The notes below the pieces were generated by a model. That model did not search any database. It had not been told where the DNA came from and saw nothing but the letters and a program-made list of their open reading frames with translations. The position numbers were made by a program, and so were the translations under genes. Positions 39,800 to 55,708 of a stretch of 64,000 bases of DNA are shown here, one piece after another; the stretch's first letter is position 1, and the number at the start of each line of letters is the position of its first letter. This DNA comes from Citrobacter freundii ATCC 8090 = MTCC 1658 = NBRC 12681 (GTDB lineage Bacteria > Pseudomonadota > Gammaproteobacteria > Enterobacterales > Enterobacteriaceae), in NCBI RefSeq assembly GCF_011064845.1, contig NZ_CP049015.1:4774001-4838000 (forward strand), written 5' to 3'.

Positions 39800-40786
39800 T
39801 TAATACATTGGCGTTAATTGTAAGGGGGGCTCTTGCAGAATTTTTGCCTGCTCAATAAAGGTCGCGGTCTGACGATGCCAGTAATCTTCCCCGGTTAACC
39901 ACGGGAAGTTTTTTGGAAATGCAGGGTCAGCCCAACGTCGAATTAGCCAGGCAAGATAATAAACTAAACGCATAGCGCGTAAAGGTTCTATCAGTCCGAT
40001 TTCAGAGATGTCGAACTCACTAAACTCTTCATAAGCCTCGATAATGGTTTCAAGCTGCATACGTTGTTCAGCTTTATCGCCATTGAGGAGCATCCATAAA
40101 TCCTGAATAGCCGGACCGTTGCGGGCATCATCTAAATCGACAAACATCGGACCATCGCGCCACAGAATATTACCGGCATGACAATCACCGTGCAGGCGTA
40201 ACGTGGTTAAACGCGTATGCCAGCGTTCAGTAACGATCGCCATAAGCGCATCCGTTGCCTTCAGGAAGGCCGCTTTTTGCCCTGATGGGATTAGCTGTGC
40301 GTGTTCAAAAACTTTACGCGGCTCAGTCAGGTATTCTTCAAGGCCGATCGTTGGGCGGAAGGCAAAAGTACGCTTGCATCCGGTCTGGTGCATACGCCCG
40401 AGATAGCGCCCCACCGCCTCCATCTGATCGATGTTGTCGGCTTCAAACTGACGTCCACCGACGCTGGGAAAGATCGCATAATGGAAACCCTGATGGCTTA
40501 ATAGCGTTTGACCGCTGAATTCCAGCGGAGCAGCTACCGGGACTTCATCGTTTACCAGTTCCAGAGCAAACTGGTGCTCTTCCTGGATCTGATCGACAGA
40601 CCAACGTTCAGGGCGATAAAACTTAACGACAAAGCGTCGACGGTCTTCGTCCTGGAATTGATAGACACGGTTTTCATAGCTGTTAAGCGGGGTAAGCCCG
40701 GAGTCCACCCGGATCCCCTGCTCAAACAGTGCATCCATGATGGTATCCGGGTGTAGCGTCTGGAAATTAAAAGCGTTGTCGTTCAT
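39800..40786 (-). CDS. srkA: Stress response kinase A
   Basis: SrkA (YihE/RdoA), 328 residues, is an aminoglycoside-phosphotransferase-fold Ser/Thr kinase that protects cells from stress-induced death. The catalytic loop [11 protein letters not shown] is at about 199-209, and the metal-binding segment [11 protein letters not shown] at about 215-225. It lies directly upstream of dsbA, and a CpxR box stands upstream of it, consistent with envelope-stress control of both genes. Confidence 0.95.
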   Translation of the reverse strand: MNDNAFNFQTLHPDTIMDALFEQGIRVDSGLTPLNSYENRVYQFQDEDRRRFVVKFYRPERWSVDQIQEEHQFALELVNDEVPVAAPLEFSGQTLLSHQGFHYAIFPSVGGRQFEADNIDQMEAVGRYLGRMHQTGCKRTFAFRPTIGLEEYLTEPRKVFEHAQLIPSGQKAAFLKATDALMAIVTERWHTRLTTLRLHGDCHAGNILWRDGPMFVDLDDARNGPAIQDLWMLLNGDKAEQRMQLETIIEAYEEFSEFDISEIGLIEPLRAMRLVYYLAWLIRRWADPAFPKNFPWLTGEDYWHRQTATFIEQAKILQEPPLQLTPMY

Positions 40787-40852
40787 CCCATCATCCGGAA
40801 AATACTACGAATGATTCAGGATATCATTTCGCAGCGCTTTCGGTGGCGGCGA

Positions 40853-40866
40853 TTACAAGCTTTTAC
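40853..40866 (-). promoter_or_regulatory. CpxR box upstream of srkA-dsbA
   Basis: The minus strand reads GTAAAAGCTTGTAA, a perfect GTAAA-N5-GTAA CpxR consensus. It lies 67-80 bases upstream of the srkA start and overlaps the yihD stop. In E. coli the Cpx system induces srkA-dsbA from such a site. Confidence 0.85.
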
Positions 40867-41132
40867 TCTTTAATTACGCCACGTGCGCGGAGTAGTGCAG
40901 TTTTAAAATCTTCTTCATAATCTTTCTGAATACCTGGAATGACCGCATCTTTCGCCGAGTCACGCATTTTCAGGTGATAGATCAGAATGTCATCAGTTAA
41001 ATCCGCCAGTTCGCCGTCAAAACCTGACTCTTGCGCCAGTTTCTGTAAAAATTGCATCAGGTTAAGATCGGGTTCCTTCTGCCAGGCAGGCTGGAGGAGT
41101 TCAATAACTTCATTCAGACGTTTACATTTCAT
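40863..41132 (-). CDS. yihD: YihD family protein (DUF1040)
   Basis: A small cytoplasmic helical protein of 89 residues, [17 protein letters not shown] to RARGVIKE, matching E. coli YihD in length and ends. I chose the ATG at 41132, preceded by AAGGAGCACAACC. In E. coli it is a single-domain DUF1040 protein without a defined function. It is upstream of srkA in the same direction and divergent from mobA. Confidence 0.92.
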   Translation of the reverse strand: MKCKRLNEVIELLQPAWQKEPDLNLMQFLQKLAQESGFDGELADLTDDILIYHLKMRDSAKDAVIPGIQKDYEEDFKTALLRARGVIKE

Positions 41133-41201
41133 GGTTGTGCTCCTTAGGCTCAATACAGATACGTTAGCAGGGTCAATCCCACATTAAAAGAGGCGATATC
41201 A

Positions 41202-41786
41202 GTGATTCTGGATAGTGCAATAACAGGGGTTGTGCTGGCTGGCGGTAAGGCCAGACGGATGGGCGGAACCGATAAAGGTCTGCTTGAGCTGGACGGTAAA
41301 CCTCTTTGGCGACATGTGGCCGACATTCTCGCTTTGCAGGTCGAAACCGTGGTGGTTAATGCCAATCGCCACAGGGATATATACCAGCAAAGCGGCCTGA
41401 AAGTTATTCCCGATTCATTGGCCGATTTCCCTGGCCCACTGGCCGGGATGCTATCGGTATTCCTGCAGCAAACGGGGGAATGGTTTTTGTTCTGCCCGTG
41501 CGATATGCCCTATATTCCTCACGATCTGGTCGCTCGTTTAAAAGAGCAGCGCAAAGCAGCACCGGTTGTCTGGGTGCATGATGGTGAAAGAGATCACCCA
41601 ACCATTGCGCTGATGCACCGCTCTATGCAGCCTTTACTGCAGGATTATCTTCAGTCCGGTGAACGACGCGTTATGGTCTTTATGCGTCTGGCTGGCGGTC
41701 ATGCTGTCGATTTCAGCGATCATAAAGATGCGTTCGTAAACGTGAACACCCCCGAAGAGCTCGCAAAATGGCAGGAAAAATCATGA
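41202..41786 (+). CDS. mobA: Molybdenum cofactor guanylyltransferase
   Basis: MobA, 194 residues, transfers GMP from GTP to molybdopterin to form the guanine dinucleotide cofactor used by enzymes such as FdoG in this window. The nucleotidyltransferase motif [11 protein letters not shown] is at about 12-22, followed by [16 protein letters not shown] (about 98) carries a metal-binding Asp. It starts with GTG at 41202 after AGAGGCGATATCA and overlaps mobB by 19 bases. Confidence 0.94.
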   Translation: MILDSAITGVVLAGGKARRMGGTDKGLLELDGKPLWRHVADILALQVETVVVNANRHRDIYQQSGLKVIPDSLADFPGPLAGMLSVFLQQTGEWFLFCPCDMPYIPHDLVARLKEQRKAAPVVWVHDGERDHPTIALMHRSMQPLLQDYLQSGERRVMVFMRLAGGHAVDFSDHKDAFVNVNTPEELAKWQEKS

Positions 41787-42286
41787 TCCCATTACTCGCC
41801 ATTGCGGCATGGAGCGGCACGGGAAAAACCACGCTGCTCAAAAAGTTGATCCCGGAACTACGTGCCAGAGGTATACGTCCCGGATTGATTAAGCATACTC
41901 ATCACAAGATGGATGTCGACAAGCCCGGTAAAGATAGCTATGAGTTACGCAAAGCCGGTGCAGCACAAACGCTGGTCGCCAGCCAGCAACGTTGGGCATT
42001 AATGGTAGAAACACCGAAAGAGCCCGAACTGGATTTAGCGTATCTGGTAAGCCGGATGGACGCTTCAACGTTGGATATGGTGTTGGTCGAGGGATTTAAG
42101 CATGAACCTGTCGCTAAGATCCTACTTTTCCGCGAAGGCTGCGGGCATAGTCCTGAGGAATTGGTGATGGACGACTATGTTATAGCGGTTGCCAGTGACG
42201 TTCCGCTGGCGGTGGATGTTCCATTGTTAGATATCAACAACACACAGCAAGTAGCTGATTTTGTTACGCAATGGGCCAGAAGATAA
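41768..42286 (+). CDS. mobB: Molybdopterin-guanine dinucleotide biosynthesis adaptor
   Basis: MobB, 172 residues, is a GTP-binding P-loop protein that assists MobA but is not essential for the cofactor. The Walker A motif [10 protein letters not shown] lies at about 15-24, and the [16 protein letters not shown] block at about 42-57 is typical. It starts inside the end of mobA (19-base overlap), so the two are coupled. A REP unit follows. Confidence 0.94.
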   Translation: MAGKIMIPLLAIAAWSGTGKTTLLKKLIPELRARGIRPGLIKHTHHKMDVDKPGKDSYELRKAGAAQTLVASQQRWALMVETPKEPELDLAYLVSRMDASTLDMVLVEGFKHEPVAKILLFREGCGHSPEELVMDDYVIAVASDVPLAVDVPLLDINNTQQVADFVTQWARR

Positions 42287-42303
42287 CTGCGGTGTCGTGA
42301 TCT

Positions 42304-42331
42304 GCCTGATGCGCTACGCTTATCAGGCCTG
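42304..42331. repeat. REP-like element after mobB
   Basis: GCCTGATGCGCTACGCTTATCAGGC is a REP-type palindrome between mobB and the rRNA operon terminator. Confidence 0.7.
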
Positions 42332-42373
42332 CACAATACGTTCAGCCCGGCGGTTTTTACCCCGCACACACGC

Positions 42374-42404
42374 AAAAAAGCCCATCCGTCAGGATGGGCT
42401 TTTT
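42374..42404. terminator. rRNA operon terminator
   Basis: AAAGCCCATCC / GGATGGGCTTT around GTCA lies just downstream of 5S on the minus strand, with A and T runs on both sides. It can also end the convergent mobAB transcript. Confidence 0.92.
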
Positions 42405-42415
42405 CACTTTATTTG

Positions 42416-42535
42416 ATGCCTGGCAGTTCCCTACTCTCGCATGGGGAGACCCCACACTACCATCGGCGCTACGGCGTTTCACTTCTGAGTTCGGCATGGG
42501 GTCAGGTGGGACCACCGCGCTACAGCCGCCAGGCA
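42416..42535 (-). rRNA. rrf: 5S ribosomal RNA
   Basis: A 120-base match to enterobacterial 5S rRNA, with TGCCTGGCGG at the 5' end and CTGCCAGGCAT at the 3' end. It is the last gene of the minus-strand rRNA operon, 88 bases after 23S. Confidence 0.97.
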
Positions 42536-42623
42536 AATTCTGTTATCAGACCGCTTTATGCGTTCTGATGTAATCTGTATCAAGCTGAATGTCGTCTCTT
42601 CGCCAAAACATCTTCGGCGTTGT

Positions 42624-45530
<2,907 letters not shown>

Positions 45531-45736
45531 TCACAACCCGAAGATGTTTCGTAAAACACCAACGTGTTGCGAAAATTTGAGAGACTCGAACACACCGCTT
45601 TTCATTTCTTATTACGGAGAAATGAAACAGTGTGTCGTTTCAATTTTCAGCTTGATCCAGATTTTTAAAGAGCAAAACTTCGCAGTGAACCTTTTCAGGT
45701 ACACTCTGAAGTTTTCTTGTGTTTTTGCAGTAAAGA

Positions 45737-45812
45737 TGGTGGAGCTATGCGGGATCGAACCGCAGACCTCCTGCGTGCAAGGCAGGCGCTCTCCCAGCTG
45801 AGCTATAGCCCC
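45737..45812 (-). tRNA. alaT: tRNA-Ala (TGC)
   Basis: A 76-base cloverleaf including an encoded CCA. The anticodon loop CTTGCAC gives TGC. It lies in the 16S-23S spacer after tRNA-Ile. Confidence 0.97.
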
Positions 45813-45917
45813 ATCGTAGTTATCTCATTCACCTTAATTCCTGCTGAGACAAGGCGTGGAGCGGCGAAGCATACTGAAGTATGCGAGTCGTTTCACAACG
45901 CGGTATCAGAAAGAATT

Positions 45918-45994
<77 letters not shown>

Positions 45995-46066
45995 GCAGAG
46001 ATTTTCTTACTGCTAATTTTTCATCAGACAATCTGTGTGAGCACTACAAAGAACGTTTCTTTAAGG

Positions 46067-47608
<1,542 letters not shown>

Positions 47609-47738
47609 AAGTTTGATGCTCGTGAATTAAACTTCGTAATGAATTACGCATGTTCACTCAGAGACTTGGTATTCATTTTTCGTCTTGCGACGTTAAGAAT
47701 CCGTATCTTCGAGTGCCCACACAGATTGTCTGATAAAT

Positions 47739-47750
47739 TGTTAAAGAGCA
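47739..47750 (-). promoter_or_regulatory. rrn boxA antitermination site
   Basis: The minus strand reads TGCTCTTTAACA, the boxA element bound by NusB/S10, in the leader upstream of 16S. A related TGCTCTTTAAAAA lies before 23S in the spacer near 45670. Confidence 0.9.
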
Positions 47751-47787
47751 GTGCCGCTTCGCTTTTTCTCAGCGGCGCGGGGTGTGC

Positions 47788-47815
47788 ATATTACGCTATC
47801 CCGCTGCGAAGTCAA
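47788..47815 (-). promoter_or_regulatory. rRNA promoter P2
   Basis: On the minus strand TTGACT (-35, 47815-47810) and TAATAT (-10, 47793-47788) are spaced by 16 bases, with the GCGGGATAGCG spacer typical of enterobacterial P2. Confidence 0.88.
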
Positions 47816-47906
47816 GCATTTAATTTCGCTTTCTTCGCCGGAGTTCTCAGTGGAACCCCGCTGACCCGGCGGCTTGTAATCCGTTGTTCCGTGTCAGTGG
47901 AGGCGC

Positions 47907-47934
47907 ATTATAGGGAGTTATTTCAGGCTGACAA
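47907..47934 (-). promoter_or_regulatory. rRNA promoter P1
   Basis: On the minus strand TTGTCA (47934-47929) and TATAAT (47912-47907) are spaced by 16 bases and followed by the GCGC discriminator linked to ppGpp control. The A/T-rich tract at about 47935-47975 upstream is a probable UP element. Confidence 0.93.
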
Positions 47935-47983
47935 GGGGAAATTTAAAATAATCTTCCGAGTGCGTATTTTTTATTCTTTACGT

Positions 47984-48529
47984 TTATTTTAACGACGTTT
48001 TGTTGGTTAATTGGGCTATTTCCCGCGCGAATCTCGCAACCTGTTCCCAATCGGTATACACCACTTCTTTATTCGTATCCGTTTCACCGCCTGACATCTT
48101 CATTATCAGTTGGATCATAACTCGGTCATACCAGCGATAGCGGGGATACAGCAAAGCACCCGCAATGACTGCACTGTGATCTGGTCGCCACGGCGAACCC
48201 ATCAGGAACTTACGCGCATAGCTGTTGGTTTGCGGCGTACGTTTCTCCGGTTTACGGGCAACGAGGTTTACGGAGTAGAACGCACTCGGCATCGAATTCA
48301 GCCGTGTGGCATGCTTTTTCACAAACTCCTGAAAAGCAGCATGGTAATGACCATAGCGAATCGAGGCGCCAATCACCACGCTGTCATAATTTTGCCAGTC
48401 CGGCTCCGCGGTACGATGCAAATTAACAACATCTGCCCAAACGCCCAGCTCTTTGAGTTCAGAAGCCAGATATTCAGCGATTTCACGCGTTTGTCCGTCC
48501 CGGGAAGAAAAAAGAATCAGTGTTTTCAC
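47984..48529 (-). CDS. hemG: Menaquinone-dependent protoporphyrinogen IX dehydrogenase
   Basis: HemG, 181 residues, is a flavodoxin-like FMN enzyme that oxidises protoporphyrinogen IX to protoporphyrin IX using respiratory quinones. The FMN-binding loop [13 protein letters not shown] is at about 6-18. [10 protein letters not shown] (about 54) and the long insert loop typical of this branch follow. It is the last gene of the pepQ-yigZ-trkH-hemG run, starting 11 bases after trkH. Confidence 0.95.
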   Translation of the reverse strand: MKTLILFSSRDGQTREIAEYLASELKELGVWADVVNLHRTAEPDWQNYDSVVIGASIRYGHYHAAFQEFVKKHATRLNSMPSAFYSVNLVARKPEKRTPQTNSYARKFLMGSPWRPDHSAVIAGALLYPRYRWYDRVMIQLIMKMSGGETDTNKEVVYTDWEQVARFAREIAQLTNKTSLK

Positions 48530-48540
48530 GTGTTACTCCA

Positions 48541-49992
48541 TTATTCACGCCAGAAGGTAGGGGTAAAGAGCACCAGCAGAGTAAAGACCTCCAGACGACC
48601 AAACAGCATATTGGCAATCAGGATCCACTTCGCCACAGGGTTCATACTGGCAAAGTTGTCGGCAACAACCCCCAGTCCAGGCCCCAGGTTATTCAACGTT
48701 GCCACAACGGAGGCAAACGCGGAGAAGTCATCAACGCCGGTCGCAATAATCGCCAGCATACTGATAATAAAGACCAACGCATAGGCAGAGAAGAATCCCC
48801 ATACGGCTTCGAGAATTCGCTCCGGCAACGCACGGTTACCCAGTTTGATACTGTAAACCGCATTCGGATGAACCAGTCGTTTCAATTCGCGGTTGCCTTG
48901 CTTAAACAGCAGCAGGATACGAATCACCTTCAAGCCCCCCCCCGTCGACCCGGCACAGCCGCCGATAAAAGCAGAACACAGCAGCAGCACCGGCAGGAAC
49001 AGCGGCCAGCGGGCAATACTGTCCGTGGTAAATCCGGCAGTCGTCGCCATCGATACCACCTGGAAAAAGGCCTGGTTGATCGTCGTGAGCGCCGAGCCAT
49101 AGGTATTGTGTATCCACAGCACCAACGTACAGACAGCCACCAGCGTCAACTGCACGCCGATGAACATGCGGAATTCCGGATCGCGCCAGTAAACCTTCAG
49201 ACTACGCCCACTTAATAAAGAGAAGTGCAGACCATAGTTACAACCGGAGATCAGCAAGAAGATTGCAATAATCGTATTAATCGTGGGACTGTCGAAATAC
49301 CCCACGCTGGCATCGTGTGTGGAAAAACCACCGATGGCAATCGTGGCAAAACTGTGCCCAATGGCGTCAAACGCGGGCATCCCGGCAAACCATAGCGCCA
49401 GCGCGCACGCCACCGTCAGTAATACATAGATAAGCCACAGCGTTTTCGCCGTTTCGGCAATACGCGGGCGCATCTTATTATCTTTCAGCGGCCCCGGCAT
49501 TTCTGCCCGATAGAGCTGCATCCCACCCACGCCAAGAATAGGCAGGATAGCCACCGCCAGCACGATGATCCCCATCCCGCCGAACCATTGCAGCATCTGG
49601 CGATAAAAGAGAATCGCGTGTGGCAATGAATCCAGCCCCACCAACGTCGTTGCACCGGTGGTGGTCAATCCGGAAAAGGATTCAAAAAAAGCGTCGGTTA
49701 TCGTCAGGTTTGGGCTTTCCGCAAAGATGAACGGTAGCGCACCCACGCTGCCCAGAACGGTCCAGAACAAAACGACAATCAGAAATCCTTCGCGCGATTT
49801 CAGCTCGCCCTTCTCTTTACGGTTTGGCCACCACAGCATGGAGCCGATCGCCAAAGCAACGAAGAAAGTTTGGGTGAATGCACGCCCTGCCCCGTCACGG
49901 TAGATGAGCGCTACCAGTCCAGGGATAATCATTGTCCCCGAGAATAAGATGACCAGTAGTCCAACGATTCGGGTGATGGCGCGAAAATGCAT
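48541..49992 (-). CDS. trkH: Trk system potassium uptake protein TrkH
   Basis: TrkH, 483 residues, is the inner-membrane K+ translocating subunit that works with TrkA. It has four M1-P-M2 repeats with pore-loop signatures such as TTGATT (about 112), GGFSTHD (about 221) and TAGFTTD (about 317), and FNNLGPG-like LNNLGPGLG near 435. The codons for the STGGGLK segment contain nine consecutive G residues (48935-48943 on the plus strand as C), a possible slippage site; the frame is intact here. Confidence 0.96.
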   Translation of the reverse strand: MHFRAITRIVGLLVILFSGTMIIPGLVALIYRDGAGRAFTQTFFVALAIGSMLWWPNRKEKGELKSREGFLIVVLFWTVLGSVGALPFIFAESPNLTITDAFFESFSGLTTTGATTLVGLDSLPHAILFYRQMLQWFGGMGIIVLAVAILPILGVGGMQLYRAEMPGPLKDNKMRPRIAETAKTLWLIYVLLTVACALALWFAGMPAFDAIGHSFATIAIGGFSTHDASVGYFDSPTINTIIAIFLLISGCNYGLHFSLLSGRSLKVYWRDPEFRMFIGVQLTLVAVCTLVLWIHNTYGSALTTINQAFFQVVSMATTAGFTTDSIARWPLFLPVLLLCSAFIGGCAGSTGGGLKVIRILLLFKQGNRELKRLVHPNAVYSIKLGNRALPERILEAVWGFFSAYALVFIISMLAIIATGVDDFSAFASVVATLNNLGPGLGVVADNFASMNPVAKWILIANMLFGRLEVFTLLVLFTPTFWRE

Positions 49993-50030
49993 CTCTGCCG
50001 CTTCCTTAGTTCTTTAAAATGAGGTGGGGA

Positions 50031-50645
50031 TTATTCTTCAATCGCTAACAATTGCAATGAACCACGACTAAAATCCGCCAGTTTTGCCGAAAACTCATCC
50101 ACTTTGGCAAAAGGAAGCGCCACCCTGAGTCGAACAAAAGCCTGGTAATCACTGGCAACGACTTTACCGTCAAACTGCCCCAGCAAAGCTTCAATGCCTG
50201 CCAGCTGACCGTACTCACACTGCAAAGTATATTCGGTTAATGGCGTCTTGCGCTGTGTCGTTAACTGGCGCAACGCCTGATTCACACCGCCGCCGTAGGC
50301 TTTTACCAATCCTCCAGTACCGAGAAGGATACCGCCGTAGTAGCGCACGACTACAGCGGTAATCTCACCGACACCGCTCCCCATCAGCTGTGCGAGCATC
50401 GGTTTACCTGCCGTACCTGCCGGTTCGCCATCGTCTGAAAATCCTAGCTGCTGCGAGTCATTGGGCGCACCCGCCACCCACGCCACGCAATGGTGGCGGG
50501 CGTCCGGGTGTTCCGCTTTGACTGACTCAACAAACGCTTTTGCCGCTTCTACGCCGTCCGTATGGGCGAGCAGCGTAATGAAGCGGCTTTTTTTGATCTC
50601 TTCGACGACGCTAACCGGCCCCGCAGGGATTAACCAACTGTCCAT
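50031..50645 (-). CDS. yigZ: IMPACT family protein YigZ
   Basis: YigZ, 204 residues, belongs to the IMPACT/YigZ family. The N-terminal domain contains EIKKSRFITLLAHT (about 16) and the signature DDGEPAGTAGKPML (about 75), and a DUF1949 domain forms the C terminus. Reported roles include nucleic-acid or ribosome binding, and no enzymatic function is settled. Its start overlaps the pepQ stop by one base. Confidence 0.92.
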   Translation of the reverse strand: MDSWLIPAGPVSVVEEIKKSRFITLLAHTDGVEAAKAFVESVKAEHPDARHHCVAWVAGAPNDSQQLGFSDDGEPAGTAGKPMLAQLMGSGVGEITAVVVRYYGGILLGTGGLVKAYGGGVNQALRQLTTQRKTPLTEYTLQCEYGQLAGIEALLGQFDGKVVASDYQAFVRLRVALPFAKVDEFSAKLADFSRGSLQLLAIEE

Positions 50646-51976
50646 TACGCCAGTTTCAAATCCCGAGTCATGTTTTCGATATTGTTTTCGTGGACCACCA
50701 CGTTGTCTTCAATACGAATACCGCCGAACGGTTTCAGGGCTTCAATTTTCTGCCAGTTGAAGTGTTTGCTGAACTGCCCTTCACGCCACGGCGCCAGCAG
50801 AGATTCAATGAAGTAAATGCCCGGTTCGATGGTCAGAACCATGCCCGGTTGCAATACGCGGGTGCAACGCAGGTAAGGATACTTCGACGGCGCGGCCAGA
50901 TGGGTACCACTGTCATCCTGCATAAAGCCAGCGACATCATGTACCTGCAGGCCCAACTGGTGACCAATGCCGTGTGGCATAAACGGCCCAGTAAGATCGT
51001 TTTCTACCATCGCCTCTTCACTCATATCGGTGATGATTTGATGCTTACGCAGCAGCTTCGCGATGCGCTGGTGGAACTGAATGTGGTAATCCACGTAGCT
51101 GGCACCTGCTTTCATGGTGGCAATCAGCGCCAGCTCTTCGTCGTTAACGTCTTTCACCAGATGCGCATAGTCGTTGTCGTTTTTCGCCGACCAGGTACGC
51201 GTCAGGTCTGCCGCATAGCCGTTGTATTCCGCGCCAGCGTCGAGCAGGAAGCTGCGGATTTCAGACGGCGCCTGATGATCCAGCTTGGTGTAATGAAGAA
51301 CCGAAGCATGCTCGTTAAGCGCCACAATGTTGCTGTATGGCACGTCGGTGTCGCGGTGACCGGTGGCAGTCAGGTAAGCGAGGTTGATGTCAAACTCGCT
51401 CATTCCGGAACGGAACGCCTCTTCTGCTGCACGGTGTCCATTTACCGCCATTTTCTGCGCTTCGCGCATACAGGCCAGTTCGTAGTCCGTTTTATAGGCA
51501 CGGTAATAATGCAGGTAGTCGATCACCCCTTTCGGGTTGATGTTGCTGGCCGCAATGTCCAATTGCAGGGCACGTTCCGGAACCGGGCCAATGTAACCGA
51601 TATTGCCGCGAGCAGCAGGCAGTTGGCTACCGATACCATCCGCTTTCGGCAGCGCGATGATCTCGATTTCTTCCGTCCAGAAAGAGGTAGGCAGCGGCTC
51701 AACGTTGTGCCAGTAATCGACCGGCAGGTAGAACCACAGTTTCGGCTTGTTTACGCCATCCACCAGCAACCAGCAGTTAGGAACCTGCGTGACAGGCACC
51801 CAGGCTTTGAATTGCGGATTGACCTTAAACGGATACGGATGATCGTCGAGAAAGACGTTAACAAGTTCGCCTGAGTGAATAAGTAACGCATCCAGCTTGA
51901 AGCGCTCCAGCGCGTCGCGCGTCCGTTCTTGTAAGGTAACGATATGATTTTTATAGAGTGCGGCCAGTGATTCCAT
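50645..51976 (-). CDS. pepQ: Xaa-Pro dipeptidase
   Basis: PepQ, 443 residues as in E. coli, hydrolyses dipeptides with C-terminal proline and can also act on organophosphate triesters. The pita-bread metal site is visible: [15 protein letters not shown] (two Asp, about 246 and 257), HGIGHQLG (His about 339), EPGIYF (Glu about 384) and GIRIEDN (Glu about 423). It is divergent from fadB. Confidence 0.96.
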   Translation of the reverse strand: MESLAALYKNHIVTLQERTRDALERFKLDALLIHSGELVNVFLDDHPYPFKVNPQFKAWVPVTQVPNCWLLVDGVNKPKLWFYLPVDYWHNVEPLPTSFWTEEIEIIALPKADGIGSQLPAARGNIGYIGPVPERALQLDIAASNINPKGVIDYLHYYRAYKTDYELACMREAQKMAVNGHRAAEEAFRSGMSEFDINLAYLTATGHRDTDVPYSNIVALNEHASVLHYTKLDHQAPSEIRSFLLDAGAEYNGYAADLTRTWSAKNDNDYAHLVKDVNDEELALIATMKAGASYVDYHIQFHQRIAKLLRKHQIITDMSEEAMVENDLTGPFMPHGIGHQLGLQVHDVAGFMQDDSGTHLAAPSKYPYLRCTRVLQPGMVLTIEPGIYFIESLLAPWREGQFSKHFNWQKIEALKPFGGIRIEDNVVVHENNIENMTRDLKLA

Positions 51977-52123
51977 TTTCTACCCTTCTGTTTTTTTGAC
52001 CTCAAGTCTCCGCATCTTAGCACATCGCTTTGTGAGTGCGTGATTTCTGCCGAGCGTGATCGAATCGTCATTTCTTTAATCATTCGTTTGCATTTTATTA
52101 ACATAAAACACACACTTCGATTC

Positions 52124-52140
52124 ATCTGGTATGACCAGAT
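52124..52140. promoter_or_regulatory. FadR operator of fadBA
   Basis: ATCTGGTATGACCAGAT is a perfect palindrome with seven-base arms and matches the FadR site of E. coli fadB. FadR represses beta-oxidation genes here until long-chain acyl-CoA binds it. Confidence 0.93.
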
Positions 52141-52165
52141 CACCTTGCGGATTCAGGAGACTGAC

Positions 52166-54355
52166 ATGCTTTACAAAGGCGACACCCTGTACCTCGACTG
52201 GCTGGAAGATGGCATCGCCGAACTGGTGTTCGATGCCCCTGGTTCGGTCAATAAACTCGACACGGCCACCGTTGCCAGCCTGGGCCATGCGCTTGATGTG
52301 CTGGAAAAACAACCGAATTTAAAAGGGCTGCTGCTGCGCTCTAACAAAGCAGCCTTTATTGTTGGTGCCGATATCACCGAATTCCTTTCACTGTTCCTCG
52401 TGCCTGAAGAGCAACTGAGCCAGTGGCTGCATTTTGCCAACAGCGTCTTTAACCGCCTCGAAGATCTACCTGTTCCGACCCTCTCAGCGGTAAATGGCTA
52501 TGCGTTGGGCGGTGGCTGCGAGTGTGTCCTGGCAACCGATTATCGTCTGGCAACGCCGGACCTGCGCATTGGTCTGCCGGAAACCAAGCTGGGCATTATG
52601 CCGGGCTTTGGCGGCTCTGTGCGTATGCCACGTATGCTGGGTGCGGACAGCGCGCTGGAAATTATTGCGGCAGGTAAAGACGTTGGTGCTGAGCAGGCGC
52701 TAAAAATCGGTCTGGTCGATGGCGTAGTGAAGCAAGACAAACTGCTTGATGGCGCGATCGCGGTATTACGTCAGGCGATTAACGGCGACCTCGACTGGAA
52801 AGCCAAACGTCAGCCTAAGCTGGAGCCGTTGAAACTCAGCAAAATTGAAGCGGCTATGAGCTTTACCATCGCCAAAGGCATGGTGGCGCAGACGGCAGGT
52901 AAGCATTATCCCGCACCGATTACCGCGGTAAAAACCATTGAAGCAGCGGCTCGTTTTGGCCGTGAAGAAGCGCTGAATCTGGAAAATAAAAGCTTTGTGC
53001 CACTGGCGCACACCAGTGAAGCTCGCGCGCTGGTTGGGATCTTCCTTAACGATCAGTTCGTGAAAGCCAAAGCCAAAAAGCTCACCAAAAATATTGAAGC
53101 ACCAAAGCAAGCGGCAGTGCTGGGTGCAGGCATTATGGGCGGCGGCATCGCTTACCAGTCAGCCTGGAAAGGCGTGCCGGTTGTCATGAAAGATATCAAC
53201 GACAAATCATTAACGCTGGGCATGACCGAAGCGGCCAAACTGCTGAACAAACAGCTTGAGCGCGGCAAAATTGACGGTCTGAAAATGGCGGGCGTGATTT
53301 CCACTATTCATCCAACCCTCGACTATAGCGGTTTTGAGCGTGTGGACGTGGTGGTTGAAGCGGTCGTGGAAAACCCGAAAGTGAAAAAAGCGGTACTGGC
53401 GGAAACCGAAGATCAGGTACGCCCGGACACCGTACTGGCGTCGAATACCTCTACCATCCCAATCAACGAGCTGGCCAGCGCGCTCAAGCGCCCGGAAAAC
53501 TTCTGTGGGATGCACTTCTTTAACCCAGTACACCGCATGCCACTGGTTGAGATCATTCGCGGCGAGAAAAGCTCGGATGAAACCATCGCCAAAGTTGTCG
53601 CATGGGCAAGCCAGATGGGCAAAACGCCAATTGTGGTCAACGACTGCCCCGGTTTCTTCGTGAACCGCGTGCTGTTCCCGTATTTTGCCGGTTTCAGCCA
53701 GTTGCTGCGCGATGGGGCGGATTTCCGCAAAGTCGATAAAGTCATGGAAAAACAGTTTGGCTGGCCGATGGGCCCGGCTTATCTGCTGGACGTGGTGGGA
53801 ATTGATACCGCACATCACGCGCAGGCAGTGATGTCCGCAGGCTTCCCTCAGCGTATGCAGAAAGATTATCGCGACGCGATAGACGCCCTGTTTGATGCTA
53901 ACCGTTTCGGACAGAAAAACGGTCTTGGATTCTGGCGTTATAAAGAAGACAACAAGGGCAAGCCGAAAAAAGAAGAGGATGCCACCGTTGATGATCTGCT
54001 GGCAGAAGTCAGCCAGCCGAAACGCGAATTCAGTGATGAAGAGATTATCGCTCGCATGATGATCCCGATGGTCAACGAAGTGGTACGGTGCCTGGAAGAA
54101 GGTATTATCGCCAGCCCGGCAGAAGCCGATATGGCGCTGGTGTATGGCCTGGGCTTCCCTCCTTTCCACGGCGGCGCGTTCCGCTGGCTGGATACGCTCG
54201 GCAGCGCGAAGTATCTCGATATGGCCCAGCAGTATCAGCACCTCGGAGCGCTGTATGAAGTTCCTGCTGGTCTGCGTGATAAGGCGCGCCATAACGAACC
54301 GTATTATCCCCAGGTTGAGCCTGCCCGCCCGGTTGGCAGCCTGAAAACGGCTTAA
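52166..54355 (+). CDS. fadB: Fatty acid oxidation complex alpha subunit
   Basis: FadB, 729 residues, is a multifunctional beta-oxidation enzyme. The N-terminal part (about 1-190) is enoyl-CoA hydratase/isomerase ([37 protein letters not shown]). From about 310 it is 3-hydroxyacyl-CoA dehydrogenase with Rossmann [10 protein letters not shown] and catalytic His near 450 in [12 protein letters not shown] chose the ATG at 52166 after CAGGAGACTGAC; a longer reading crosses the FadR operator. It forms the alpha2-beta2 complex with FadA. Confidence 0.97.
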   Translation: MLYKGDTLYLDWLEDGIAELVFDAPGSVNKLDTATVASLGHALDVLEKQPNLKGLLLRSNKAAFIVGADITEFLSLFLVPEEQLSQWLHFANSVFNRLEDLPVPTLSAVNGYALGGGCECVLATDYRLATPDLRIGLPETKLGIMPGFGGSVRMPRMLGADSALEIIAAGKDVGAEQALKIGLVDGVVKQDKLLDGAIAVLRQAINGDLDWKAKRQPKLEPLKLSKIEAAMSFTIAKGMVAQTAGKHYPAPITAVKTIEAAARFGREEALNLENKSFVPLAHTSEARALVGIFLNDQFVKAKAKKLTKNIEAPKQAAVLGAGIMGGGIAYQSAWKGVPVVMKDINDKSLTLGMTEAAKLLNKQLERGKIDGLKMAGVISTIHPTLDYSGFERVDVVVEAVVENPKVKKAVLAETEDQVRPDTVLASNTSTIPINELASALKRPENFCGMHFFNPVHRMPLVEIIRGEKSSDETIAKVVAWASQMGKTPIVVNDCPGFFVNRVLFPYFAGFSQLLRDGADFRKVDKVMEKQFGWPMGPAYLLDVVGIDTAHHAQAVMSAGFPQRMQKDYRDAIDALFDANRFGQKNGLGFWRYKEDNKGKPKKEEDATVDDLLAEVSQPKREFSDEEIIARMMIPMVNEVVRCLEEGIIASPAEADMALVYGLGFPPFHGGAFRWLDTLGSAKYLDMAQQYQHLGALYEVPAGLRDKARHNEPYYPQVEPARPVGSLKTA

Positions 54356-55528
<1,173 letters not shown>

Positions 55529-55549
55529 TCAAAGATAAATTCCCCTAAA

Positions 55550-55708
55550 TAATTCGCGCTGCATCGCGGCGGCAACTGAGCGAATCCCCGGGAGCATAGA
55601 TAACTATGTGACCGGGGTGAGCAAAGGCAGCCAACAAAGAGGCAGAGTGAATTATGACGGGGAAAGGTTTAGTTGCCGTTCTTCCCGCCTGTCAGGGGCG
55701 GGTTTTTT
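55550..55708 (+). ncRNA. Structured 3' element and terminator after fadA
   Basis: The 3' region of fadBA contains a nested hairpin: CCCCGG (55586-55591) with CCGGGG (55612-55617), and inside it CATAG (55595-55599) with CTATG (55604-55608). It lies within the sequence GGCGGCAACTGAGCGAATC ... GCAAAGGCAGCCAAC, which I associate with a dispersed enterobacterial element. A terminator CCCGCC / GGCGGG plus six T (55684-55708) ends it. It could be a repeat, or a 3'-derived sRNA; no promoter of its own was identified. Confidence 0.5.
55684..55708 (+). terminator. fadBA terminator
   Basis: CCCGCC (55684-55689) pairs with GGCGGG (55697-55702), followed by six T residues. It just touches the stop codon of the convergent LacI-type gene. 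Confidence 0.88.

Noticed and set aside
50690..51874. Long open frame on the plus strand opposite pepQ, and a similar one opposite fadB (53210-54292).
   Set aside because: Both are shadows of well-identified genes with intact active sites; neither has independent support.
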